A stretch of DNA of 34,441 nt, taken from positions 1 to 34,441 of the IMG/VR virus record IMGVR_UViG_3300009026_000031. One strand, 5' to 3'. Below, piece after piece: positions 23,075 to 28,969 of this stretch. A program made the translations under genes and the position numbers. The DNA comes from a virus. The notes below the pieces were generated by a model. The model was not told the DNA's origin. It saw only the letters and a list, made by a program, of their open reading frames with translations, and ran no database searches. Position 1 is the first letter of the stretch. The number at the start of each line of letters is the position of its first letter.

Positions 23075-23248
23075 ATGAAAAAGTATGTCGTAACCTATGG
23101 CTATCATGACCACGAAGGGTTTGATGGCTATCAAATTGAAAAGACCAAGCCCTTTTATGCTAAAGATGAAGAAGATGCATGGGAGATTTTCGAAGCTAGT
23201 AATGATTTAAATTTTGAGTATGTTAGTATTGAATTAATTAATAATTAA
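23075..23248 (+). CDS. 57-aa protein, unknown
   Basis: It starts MKKYVVTYGYHDHEGFDGYQ and continues EKTKPFYAKDEEDAWEIFEA, a compact beta-alpha-beta layout common among tiny phage proteins ('..v.y.......A.s..eA...f'). The leader is 'aaacaaatctATG'. Function unknown. Confidence 0.55.
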   Translation: MKKYVVTYGYHDHEGFDGYQIEKTKPFYAKDEEDAWEIFEASNDLNFEYVSIELINN

Positions 23249-23258
23249 ATTAAATTTT

Positions 23259-23516
23259 ATGAACAAAGAAATGATTGAAAGAATTAGACTTGTAGAAGTT
23301 TCCCAAAATTCTTGGGAAGAAGAAAATCTATTGTTGCTTACCACCTTAACTGATGAGCAAATCAAATCGGTTTTAACCCCTTTGCTTGAAGAAGAAAGGG
23401 AATCCGAAGATGGAGAAGTAATATACGCCAATGATGATATGGCAAGTATACTAGGGGATAAATACCCCAATGATATTGTAATATTATATGGAGAACCAGA
23501 TTCTTTAACCCTTTAA
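23259..23516 (+). CDS. Acidic 85-aa protein
   Basis: Very Glu-rich (NSWEEENLLLLTTLTDEQIK, then LLEEERESEDGEV), with no basic patch. Strongly acidic small early proteins may mimic DNA or bind host enzymes, but there is no specific match. It lies 10 nt after the 57-aa gene. Confidence 0.6.
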   Translation: MNKEMIERIRLVEVSQNSWEEENLLLLTTLTDEQIKSVLTPLLEEERESEDGEVIYANDDMASILGDKYPNDIVILYGEPDSLTL

Positions 23517-23527
23517 TTTATAAAACC

Positions 23528-24049
23528 ATGAAAATTGAACTAAAAAACATTAAGCACTCCGAATGGGGAAGTGAAGAGACTAACTGCTTTCAAGCAAGTA
23601 TATACTTGAATGGAAAAAAAGTAGGATTCTGTGATAATGATGGCAAAGGCGGTTGCACAAATTATTGTGGAATTGAACGCTATTGTAGTGATGAAATTAA
23701 ACTAATGGAGGAGTATTGCAAGACATTGCCACCTATTGTTTATGATTCAAGCTTTGGAGGAAAAGGATTTGAAATTGATATGACATTAGAGCATTATTTA
23801 GATAACTTGTTAATGGATTATTTAAAAGATAAAGAGTTAGCTAAAATGACCAAGAAAATGGATAAAGCTATACTAATAGGTAATACCCGCAGTTATCAGG
23901 TTATATCATTTAAAACCCCATTGAAAGAGCTATGGGAAAAACACCCCAAGTACTTTACTAAAACATTAAAAGAAAGCCTAGATAAGTATGCCATTAATGG
24001 TAATACTTTACTTAATAACAATATACCACAACAATTTTTAACAAATTAA
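23528..24049 (+). CDS. Conserved phage protein of unknown role, 173 aa
   Basis: The N-terminal 75 residues are beta-rich with four Cys (ETNCFQASIYLNGKKVGFCD, then GGCTNYCG). The middle is helical (LEHYLDNLLMDYLKDKELAK) and the end is alpha/beta (DKAILIGNTRSYQVISFKTP). The 'f.A.ly.ng..vG...NdG.GG...y' start is shared by a widespread family of small phage proteins without known function. Confidence 0.6.
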   Translation: MKIELKNIKHSEWGSEETNCFQASIYLNGKKVGFCDNDGKGGCTNYCGIERYCSDEIKLMEEYCKTLPPIVYDSSFGGKGFEIDMTLEHYLDNLLMDYLKDKELAKMTKKMDKAILIGNTRSYQVISFKTPLKELWEKHPKYFTKTLKESLDKYAINGNTLLNNNIPQQFLTN

Positions 24050-24059
24050 ATTAAATTTT

Positions 24060-24149
24060 ATGAAACAAATCAACCCAAATACCTACCCTATAACAACATT
24101 AGTAGGTATAATAATACTATTATTAATAGAATTATATAAATCATTATAA
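24060..24149 (+). CDS. 29-aa single-span membrane peptide
   Basis: Preceded by the leader 'aaattaaattttATG', it encodes a polar start (KQINPNTYPI) and one hydrophobic helix (TTLVGIIILLLIELY). It fills the gap between two genes exactly, which supports translation. Function unknown. Confidence 0.45.
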   Translation: MKQINPNTYPITTLVGIIILLLIELYKSL

Positions 24150-24150
24150 C

Positions 24151-24321
24151 ATGAGCAAATTAACATTTACAGATGGAGAGTCATTTAACTTAAATGGCCC
24201 ATTACGTTTAGAAGAACGTTACGATGGATGGTACGTATTAGGTAATAATAGAATGATACCAGTGTCTAGTCAAGAAGCAGGTCGTATCTTAATAACAAAA
24301 TTAAATAGTCAAACAAATTAA
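24151..24321 (+). CDS. 56-aa protein, unknown
   Basis: It starts one base after the previous stop (MSKLTFTDGESFNLNGPLRL) and ends LITKLNSQTN. The end resembles that of the following 70-aa protein (LLKQINSKTN) at protein and DNA level, so the two 3' ends may be a local duplication. Confidence 0.55.
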   Translation: MSKLTFTDGESFNLNGPLRLEERYDGWYVLGNNRMIPVSSQEAGRILITKLNSQTN

Positions 24322-24333
24322 AAATTAAATAGT

Positions 24334-24546
24334 ATGAAAGAATTATTCTCAACCGATTATGTTATTTATAACAAAGAAAGTGATAAGCCAATATTTTTTA
24401 CCAATGTTAATGAAATAGTAATATATGGAAACAAATTAGAAGCCGATGATGACTGCATAGTAAACGAGGTTGCTATTCCATGCACCGAATTACCGCAACA
24501 TTGGCAAGATAAATTATTAAAACAAATAAATAGTAAAACAAATTAA
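24334..24546 (+). CDS. 70-aa acidic protein, unknown
   Basis: A small protein (FSTDYVIYNKESDKPIFFTN...) with an acidic middle (KLEADDDCIVNE). It is the last gene before a terminator at 24581, closing the first part of the early array. Confidence 0.55.
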   Translation: MKELFSTDYVIYNKESDKPIFFTNVNEIVIYGNKLEADDDCIVNEVAIPCTELPQHWQDKLLKQINSKTN

Positions 24547-24580
24547 AAGATAAAAGAGTAGTGTTTTAAATTTGAATTAT

Positions 24581-24616
24581 CCCCCTGACCTTTCTAGGTG
24601 TAAGGGGGCTTTTTTT
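24581..24616 (+). terminator. Rho-independent terminator inside the early array
   Basis: CCCCCT pairs with AGGGGG, with an inner ACC/GGT stem and a TTTCTA loop, followed by seven T. It lies 34 nt after the 70-aa gene stop and splits the early array into two transcription units. Confidence 0.88.
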
Positions 24617-24664
24617 AAAACAAAAACACAGTAAATATAAATTAATCATTTAAAATTAAAAAAC

Positions 24665-24871
24665 ATGGACAAAAAGAAATTAGATTATTACCTAGACTTA
24701 TTGTATGAGTTTATGGGTGAGTTCAAGGAGACTATGGTAGCGGAATATAAATCTATCCCAGACGCGGAACAGAAGTTTAGCTACGAGCAGTTCGTTGTTG
24801 TAAGATTTAGTAACATAATATCAATTAAACAAAACACAGATGATAAAAGCAACCTCAATATTCATGTTTGA
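24665..24871 (+). CDS. 68-aa helical protein, paralogue of the 62-aa protein at 25332
   Basis: The core LLYEFMGEFKETMVAEYKSI...SYEQFVVVRFSNII aligns with LYKFMEDFQKELTKEYEAI...CSYEQFVVAIFTNLI in the protein at 25332. The two look like copies of one gene separated by about 450 nt. Predicted as two helices. Function unknown. Confidence 0.6.
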   Translation: MDKKKLDYYLDLLYEFMGEFKETMVAEYKSIPDAEQKFSYEQFVVVRFSNIISIKQNTDDKSNLNIHV

Positions 24872-24977
24872 AATGATTAAATTATTAGTCATTGGTGTAC
24901 CTCTTGCAATAATATTATATTGCACCGCCCACCTATTTTTTGAACTTAAAAGAATAACAAAATGGATAATAAACTAA
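24864..24977 (+). CDS. 37-aa single-span membrane peptide
   Basis: It overlaps the end of the 68-aa gene. Starting at 24864 (or ATG 24873), it encodes a hydrophobic helix (IKLLVIGVPLAIILYCTAHL) followed by a basic tail (ELKRITKWIIN). This is one of several tiny membrane peptides in the array. Its reality is supported only by composition and placement. Confidence 0.4.
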   Translation: MFEMIKLLVIGVPLAIILYCTAHLFFELKRITKWIIN

Positions 24978-25017
24978 ATCTATATTTTTATACAATCACT
25001 ATTAAAACTTAAACAAA

Positions 25018-25332
25018 ATGTCAAAAAATCACTATGAGATGACGCAAGTAGCAAGTGCTAACTTGGAAATCAACTTTCTTCGAGATGAGGTAAGGAGATT
25101 AAAGATAGAATCTAAAGATTGCTCAAAAGCAAGGGAGTTACTCAAGCGTAATGGCTATTACGTTGACAGTCTATGGACTACGGGAGACGTCACGCAGAAC
25201 TACGAGTGTAGCGATGAGTTAGCGTATAAGGTGCTTGATAATGCGATGCACAATGAAGCTACTATGGAACAAATATTTTTAGCCATTGACGATATGTGTG
25301 ATTATTTAGAAATCAAAAAAATAAAAGACTAA
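25018..25332 (+). CDS. Unrecognised 104-aa protein
   Basis: N-terminal helical region (ASANLEINFLRDEVRRLKIE), then KARELLKRNGYYVDSLWTTG, a likely alpha/beta core. It recalls the small phage proteins with '...L...GY....LWt..Dv' that accompany replication genes. Its stop overlaps the next ATG (TAATG). Confidence 0.6.
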   Translation: MSKNHYEMTQVASANLEINFLRDEVRRLKIESKDCSKARELLKRNGYYVDSLWTTGDVTQNYECSDELAYKVLDNAMHNEATMEQIFLAIDDMCDYLEIKKIKD

Positions 25333-25520
25333 TGGGAAATAAAAAAATGCCAGCAGCTATTAAAAAAGAAGTTGATATGCACTTTTATATGCTCTATAAG
25401 TTCATGGAAGACTTTCAGAAAGAGCTAACAAAAGAGTACGAAGCTATTCCAAAAAGAAAAAAGAAATGTAGCTACGAACAATTCGTGGTTGCTATATTCA
25501 CTAATTTAATATTAAAATAA
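25332..25520 (+). CDS. 62-aa helical protein, paralogue of the 68-aa protein at 24665
   Basis: Shares the core 'lYxFMxxFxxxxxxEYxaIPxxxxxxSYEQFVVxxFxNxI' with the protein at 24665, but has a more basic centre (PKRKKKC). It overlaps the 104-aa gene by TAATG. Function unknown. Confidence 0.6.
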   Translation: MGNKKMPAAIKKEVDMHFYMLYKFMEDFQKELTKEYEAIPKRKKKCSYEQFVVAIFTNLILK

Positions 25521-25521
25521 A

Positions 25522-25743
25522 ATGGAAAATGTAATCAATGGCACGCCAAAAGCCACGTTCTACTTGAACGAATTAGCATCAGAGCTAACAGCACTAATAG
25601 TTGACAAGAAGTATGAGAATACTGGAGTTGCAACTATGGTAGAGAAAAGAGGTGTAATGATTTATCATGGGCATATTCAACACGAATATGATAATATCTA
25701 TGACGAAGTGTTTCAATATTTAGAATTAAATCAAATAAAATAA
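25522..25743 (+). CDS. Unrecognised 73-aa protein
   Basis: Small alpha/beta protein (KATFYLNELASELTALIVDK, then RGVMIYHGHIQHEYDNIYDE). It starts 2 nt after the preceding stop. No motif is recognised. Confidence 0.55.
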   Translation: MENVINGTPKATFYLNELASELTALIVDKKYENTGVATMVEKRGVMIYHGHIQHEYDNIYDEVFQYLELNQIK

Positions 25744-25750
25744 AATTGAA

Positions 25751-25840
25751 ATGTTAATTATATTAGGATATATTATAATAGCAGCACTAGCTGTGTTTGG
25801 CTTTATAGATATTATTAAACAAATAAACAAAATAAAATAA
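25751..25840 (+). CDS. 29-aa single-span membrane peptide
   Basis: It encodes LIILGYIIIAALAVFGFIDI and a short basic tail (KQINKIK), and fits exactly between its neighbours (stop 2 bases before the next ATG). It is similar in size and layout to the other membrane peptides of the array. Confidence 0.45.
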   Translation: MLIILGYIIIAALAVFGFIDIIKQINKIK

Positions 25841-25841
25841 A

Positions 25842-26138
25842 ATGGAAACTTACAATTTTTATTTAGACCAAAAGGTCTCAACTTGGATGAGAACTGATTT
25901 CGAGATTAAAGCTGAATCATATAGTAAAGCTGTCGTGCTTGCTAGAGAAAAAGCCAAAAGCGGAACGCTAGATGAAGAAGGGTGGAGCGAGGTTGATTTT
26001 ACGCAGGAATTATTATCCACCAAGGATAATGGCAATCAATCTACCGAAGAACTTTATTCTAGTATAAATAGCGAACTATTATATGATAATGCTAACGAGA
26101 AATTATGGGATAATACTAATCCTAATTATAATACTTAA
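25842..26138 (+). CDS. Unrecognised 98-aa protein
   Basis: Begins METYNFYLDQKVSTWMRTDF, with a beta-alpha pattern including FEIKAESYSKAVVLAREKAK, then an Asn/Ser-rich polar tail (about 60-98). This resembles the small phage family 'y.f.ldqK.t.W.r..f.ieaes.eeA....', whose role is unknown. Confidence 0.55.
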   Translation: METYNFYLDQKVSTWMRTDFEIKAESYSKAVVLAREKAKSGTLDEEGWSEVDFTQELLSTKDNGNQSTEELYSSINSELLYDNANEKLWDNTNPNYNT

Positions 26139-26140
26139 AA

Positions 26141-26160
26141 TATATTTGCTAAATTGCAAA
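26141..26160 (+). promoter_or_regulatory. Promoter box TATATTTG with overlapping inverted repeat
   Basis: TATATTTG (26141-26148) matches the Bacteroidota -7 element. TTTGC-TAAATT-GCAAA (26145-26160), a member of the wTTGy-N6-GCAAn family, overlaps its 3' half and the expected start site, a typical place for a repressor. It lies in the 53-nt gap before the 85-aa gene. Confidence 0.5.
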
Positions 26161-26191
26161 TTATTAATTAATTTTACAAACACAAAATACA

Positions 26192-26449
26192 ATGATTATG
26201 AACTACAAAGTACTAGGGCAGTTAAAGATTGAAGAATCCGGTGATCCGGATACTTACTCATATGAGTATAATGATATTAATCAAGCAGTAGATTTTTATC
26301 GTGACTGCTTTGTTAATATGGCAGAGGATATAGCTGATTTTGGTGGAAACTTTACCGTTACCTTATTGTCAATTGATGATAAGGAGCAGGTTACACTTCT
26401 TAAAAGGAATATTATAAGTACCACTATAAACGAGGTTAACCATGAGTAA
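26192..26449 (+). CDS. Unrecognised 85-aa protein
   Basis: A small acidic alpha/beta protein (QAVDFYRDCFVNMAEDIADF). ATG 26192 is taken; 26198 is an alternative. It overlaps the next gene by 8 nt, indicating coupling. First gene after the promoter-like site at 26141. Confidence 0.55.
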   Translation: MIMNYKVLGQLKIEESGDPDTYSYEYNDINQAVDFYRDCFVNMAEDIADFGGNFTVTLLSIDDKEQVTLLKRNIISTTINEVNHE

Positions 26450-26663
26450 AATAAAAAAGCTACAAATGGCTATAACGCTATTTGAACAAATTGATTACCT
26501 ATCTAATATAGATATGATTGGTATATTATACCATCAGAAAGTGCCAGAGGCGTATAAATTTAAGGAACGGCTAATTCTATTTAATTATAATGTAGATATC
26601 TATACTATAGACGAAACATATATAATAGATGTTAGGCACGTAGGAATATTCCAATTAATGTAA
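26442..26663 (+). CDS. Unrecognised 73-aa protein
   Basis: Helical start (KIKKLQMAITLFEQIDYLSN) followed by a small beta part (YNVDIYTIDETYIIDVRH). Overlaps its upstream neighbour by 8 nt. No family is recognised. Directly before the DnaA-like gene. Confidence 0.55.
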   Translation: MSKIKKLQMAITLFEQIDYLSNIDMIGILYHQKVPEAYKFKERLILFNYNVDIYTIDETYIIDVRHVGIFQLM

Positions 26664-26675
26664 AATCAATAAAAC

Positions 26676-27125
26676 ATGGAAGTAAGGAACTGCAATACAC
26701 CCCTATATAGGATGTATAAGTTACAAGTAAGGTACGTTAAGATATTAGAGAAACTATTAGAAGATTCTGGTATATCTCTATCAGAAAGTAAGAAGGTTAA
26801 AGTAAAGCTAATAAGTGTAACGTCAAGCATTACACCCGAAAAGATAATAGAGTTAGTAGAGGACGAATTCAAGTCTAGTGTACTAACAAGAAATAGGAGG
26901 GTAGTTACCACTAATGCTCGTAAGGCTTCTGCATTTTTGTTATCTAATTATGCTAAAGCTCCATTGGTAGATATAGCCCCATTGATAGGGTTAACGCATC
27001 ATACATCTGTCATGCATAATATTAGAGAATGCGAGGATTTAATGGAAACTGATTACGTCTATAATGGTAAGATGCAAACTATCATAAAAGATATTAAAAC
27101 ATATATTAAAAACATAAAACATTAA
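26676..27125 (+). CDS. DnaA domain IV-like DNA-binding protein, 149 aa
   Basis: Residues about 55-125 match the C-terminal DNA-binding domain of DnaA: SSVLTRNRRVVTTNARKAS, then AFLLSNYAKAPLVDIAPLIG, then LTHHTSVMHNIREC. The last segment corresponds to the DnaA signature '..G.rdHTTV.hA..ki' that contacts DnaA boxes. There is no AAA+ ATPase domain (149 aa against about 450 for DnaA). It could bind origin sequences, compete with host DnaA, or regulate transcription. It sits among replication genes and is followed 2 nt later by the DUF1599-like gene. Confidence 0.7.
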   Translation: MEVRNCNTPLYRMYKLQVRYVKILEKLLEDSGISLSESKKVKVKLISVTSSITPEKIIELVEDEFKSSVLTRNRRVVTTNARKASAFLLSNYAKAPLVDIAPLIGLTHHTSVMHNIRECEDLMETDYVYNGKMQTIIKDIKTYIKNIKH

Positions 27126-27127
27126 CA

Positions 27128-27514
27128 ATGGAGATAATTAAAAGATTTTTTAGGCAACCGCTACATTGCAAGGATGCTATAAAGTATGACCATGCTACAT
27201 TATCAGCAGAGGAAAGAGATATAATGCTAGACCATTTATTCTCTGAACAAAGAGATATCCTTACTAGAAAAGGACATGATTATGCGGGAGAAGATACGCT
27301 ATCTAATTTTAGATTAGCAGGGATGATAGCGAATCAGGGGTCAAGGCATCCTGATGCAACAAGCTGCCTTAATCTAATAAGTACAAAGGTAGCTAGGCTA
27401 GGGCAATTATTATCTAGCGGAAAAACTTCAGAGAATGAATCAGTCAAGGATTCGGCTATAGATTTATGTAATTACTCGGCATTACTTTATTTAATACTTA
27501 AAATGGAAAAATAG
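27128..27514 (+). CDS. DUF1599-like (nucleotide-modification-associated) protein, 128 aa
   Basis: Residues about 45-70, LTRKGHDYAGEDTLSNFRLA, match the 'kgheYag.ddvlanF' core of DUF1599-type proteins, which are often encoded near DNA-modification or nucleotide-pool genes in phages. The end SAIDLCNYSALLYLILK is an MazG-like 'D...Y..l' helix, so a nucleotide pyrophosphatase-type fold is plausible. It lies one small gene upstream of the cytosine methyltransferase. Confidence 0.6.
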   Translation: MEIIKRFFRQPLHCKDAIKYDHATLSAEERDIMLDHLFSEQRDILTRKGHDYAGEDTLSNFRLAGMIANQGSRHPDATSCLNLISTKVARLGQLLSSGKTSENESVKDSAIDLCNYSALLYLILKMEK

Positions 27515-27515
27515 T

Positions 27516-27692
27516 ATGGAAACATATATACCAATGGAAGATGTTATTGTTATGATTAAATACTCAAAGCATATAACACCCGAAGAGAGGATAAAGTACG
27601 AAGAAAGAATTAAATGGATTTATTCTAGTGATTTAGCCAAAGAAAAACTAAAGAAACCAATTATTAAAAACCAACAAAGAAAAAAACTATGA
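27516..27692 (+). CDS. 58-aa charged protein, unknown
   Basis: A short helical protein (METYIPMEDVIVMIKYSKHI, then basic KEKLKKP and NQQRKKL). Its start is 1 nt after the previous stop and its stop overlaps the methyltransferase ATG (ATGA), so it may couple translation of the methyltransferase. Confidence 0.55.
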   Translation: METYIPMEDVIVMIKYSKHITPEERIKYEERIKWIYSSDLAKEKLKKPIIKNQQRKKL

Positions 27693-28642
27693 CACATGGA
27701 TCGCTTTTCAGCGGAATAGGTGGATTCGATTTAGCATCCCATTGGATGGGGTGGGACAATAAGTTCCATTGCGAATGGAATCCATTTGGACAAAAAGTAC
27801 TTAAACATCATTTCCCAAAATCAATATCATACAATGACATCACAAAAACAAACTTTTCTATTCACGAAGGAAGTATTGACATCCTTACAGGGGGATTCCC
27901 TTGTCAACCATACTCAACAGCAGGAAAACGACTCGGGAAAGCCGATGAAAGACATCTCTTTCCTCAAATGCTACGAGCAATTAAGGAGATTAAACCGAGA
28001 TACATCGTTGGCGAGAATGTTCGTGGACTTGTTAGTTGGAACGGGGGGATGGTATTCAACGAGGTGTGCGATGACTTGGAAAGGGAAGGCTATGAAGTCC
28101 AACCGTTTCTTATTCCAGCTGCAAGTGTCAACGCCCCGCACCAAAGACAAAGAATCTGGTTTATTGCCTACTCCAATGGCATCGGAAGCGGACAAGGCGG
28201 GGATAGGGGACAAGCAGAACAGTTTGACAAGGATGGTAAAGAGGGGCTTATTACTCACCCCAACAACGAAAGAGGAGGTACAGGATTTAGTCAAGTTCAA
28301 GGCAAGAATGGAAAAATATCCGAATGGAACAACCATGCCGAATCTAGCAACACAAGTAATGCTTCAAACTCCACGAGCTTCGGACAAAAACATCCATTGG
28401 AAAACAGAGAATTGGAAGGGGGACGATTTAGGGAGTCAGATGAACGAAATTTTTGGGACTCGTTCCCATCTAAACCCCCTCTTTGTGGAGGAGATGATGG
28501 GATTCCCAGGGAATTGGACTCTATCTCCTTTCCTAAATGGAGAAACGAATCAATTAAAGCCTATGGAAATGCAGTAGTGCCTCAATTAGCCTTTGAGATT
28601 TTTAAGATAGTAGCAAAATTTGAAGAAAAATTAAAAAAATAA
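27689..28642 (+). CDS. DNA (cytosine-5) methyltransferase
   Basis: The 317-aa protein shows C5-methyltransferase motifs in order: I SLFSGIGGFDLA (5-16, AdoMet binding), IV GGFPCQPYSTAG (68-79, catalytic Cys72), VI GENVRG (108-113), VIII HQRQRIWF (151-158) and IX/X RNESIKAYGNAVVPQLA (about 287-303). The region between VIII and X, where the target recognition domain lies, is short and of low complexity (Gly/Asn/Ser-rich, e.g. ESSNTSNASNSTSFG). This entire stretch also encodes a second protein in the +1 frame. Base composition is clearly more GC-rich than that of neighbours, suggesting acquisition or dual coding constraint. The likely role is protection from restriction or regulation. Specificity cannot be predicted. 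Confidence 0.92.
   Translation: MTHGSLFSGIGGFDLASHWMGWDNKFHCEWNPFGQKVLKHHFPKSISYNDITKTNFSIHEGSIDILTGGFPCQPYSTAGKRLGKADERHLFPQMLRAIKEIKPRYIVGENVRGLVSWNGGMVFNEVCDDLEREGYEVQPFLIPAASVNAPHQRQRIWFIAYSNGIGSGQGGDRGQAEQFDKDGKEGLITHPNNERGGTGFSQVQGKNGKISEWNNHAESSNTSNASNSTSFGQKHPLENRELEGGRFRESDERNFWDSFPSKPPLCGGDDGIPRELDSISFPKWRNESIKAYGNAVVPQLAFEIFKIVAKFEEKLKK
27786..28577 (+). CDS. Embedded +1-frame protein within the methyltransferase gene
   Basis: A 263-codon frame, open from TTG 27786 (first ATG at 27834), lies wholly inside the methyltransferase gene in the +1 frame. Its product has a patterned sequence: SLARMFVDLLVGTGGWYSTR (74-93) and CAMTWKGKAMKSNRFLFQLQ (94-113), repeated 'LLPTP', 'LLLTPT' and 'MLQTPRASD' units (126, 155, 193), and an end LNPLFVEEMMGFPGNW (229-244) then TLSPF. 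I know this LNP.FVE.MMGFP..WT ending and the LLPTP repeats from hypothetical phage proteins encoded at or near methyltransferase genes. Length, motif content and the low complexity of the methyltransferase frame opposite suggest it is real. Translation start is uncertain. Function unknown. Confidence 0.6.
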   Translation: MDKKYLNIISQNQYHTMTSQKQTFLFTKEVLTSLQGDSLVNHTQQQENDSGKPMKDISFLKCYEQLRRLNRDTSLARMFVDLLVGTGGWYSTRCAMTWKGKAMKSNRFLFQLQVSTPRTKDKESGLLPTPMASEADKAGIGDKQNSLTRMVKRGLLLTPTTKEEVQDLVKFKARMEKYPNGTTMPNLATQVMLQTPRASDKNIHWKTENWKGDDLGSQMNEIFGTRSHLNPLFVEEMMGFPGNWTLSPFLNGETNQLKPMEMQ

Positions 28643-28645
28643 ATC

Positions 28646-28822
28646 ATGATAACAAAAAACAAAATTGAATTCATATGGGGAAGTATATTTAGTAACGATG
28701 ACGATGGCAGCTTACTGCTTGGCATAAGCGCTACAAATGGGTCATATATGCCTAATGACTACCCTATAGTGGCTATACAAATAGGAATTATTATACTCAA
28801 GCTAACTATTGTAATTAAATAA
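28646..28822 (+). CDS. 58-aa protein with hydrophobic C-terminus
   Basis: ATG at 28646 is 3 nt after the methyltransferase stop. The first 40 residues are polar (FIWGSIFSNDDDGSLLLGIS), followed by a hydrophobic stretch (IVAIQIGIIILKLTIVI). No family is recognised. The small-RNA promoter starts just after its stop codon. Confidence 0.5.
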   Translation: MITKNKIEFIWGSIFSNDDDGSLLLGISATNGSYMPNDYPIVAIQIGIIILKLTIVIK

Positions 28823-28824
28823 AA

Positions 28825-28855
28825 TTTGGTAGTATGAAAATACTTCGTACATTTG
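28825..28855 (+). promoter_or_regulatory. Bacteroidota-type promoter TTTG-N19-TACATTTG
   Basis: TTTG (28825-28828), exactly 19 nt, then TACATTTG (28848-28855) matches the -33/-7 consensus TTTG-N19-TAnnTTTG at every fixed position. Expected start is about 28861-28863, at the base of the small-RNA 5' hairpin. Confidence 0.85.
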
Positions 28856-28861
28856 TAATGC

Positions 28862-28961
28862 AAATCCGATAAGGTAGTGGAATTACATTTATCGGGTGTG
28901 TTTAAAGAACTAACCCTTCTTAGATCATGCCCATTAGAATTCCACTCTAGTGGGCTTTTTT
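28862..28961 (+). ncRNA. Approximately 100-nt small RNA with complementary hairpin loops
   Basis: The segment has its own ideal promoter and ends in a clear terminator, and it holds no convincing coding frame. The 5' stem ATCCGATAA (28864-28872) pairs with TTATCGGGT (28889-28897) over 9 bp. Its 16-nt loop contains GTGGAAT (28877-28883), fully complementary to the 7-nt terminator loop ATTCCAC (28939-28945), so the two hairpins can form a kissing-loop or pseudoknot. The linker carries GAACTAACCCTTCTTAG, unpaired in this model. It could be a regulatory RNA acting on host or phage messages. The exact 5' end is predicted, not measured. Confidence 0.7.
28929..28961 (+). terminator. Rho-independent terminator of the small RNA
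   Basis: GCCCATTAGA (28929-28938) pairs with TCTAGTGGGC (28946-28955) over 10 bp, loop ATTCCAC, followed by TTTTTT. The T-G wobble supports plus-strand RNA. Confidence 0.9.
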
Positions 28962-28969
28962 ATTGGGTA

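Noticed and set aside
26014-26022. Near DnaA box TTATCCACC
   Set aside because: A single near match inside a coding gene; other near matches (e.g. TTATCCGCA near 11925) are also single. No cluster, so no origin claim.
27971-28336. Minus-strand 121-codon frame inside the methyltransferase gene
   Set aside because: Unlike the +1 frame on the plus strand, it shows no recognisable pattern. It lies opposite two overlapping plus frames and is best seen as a by-product of their composition.
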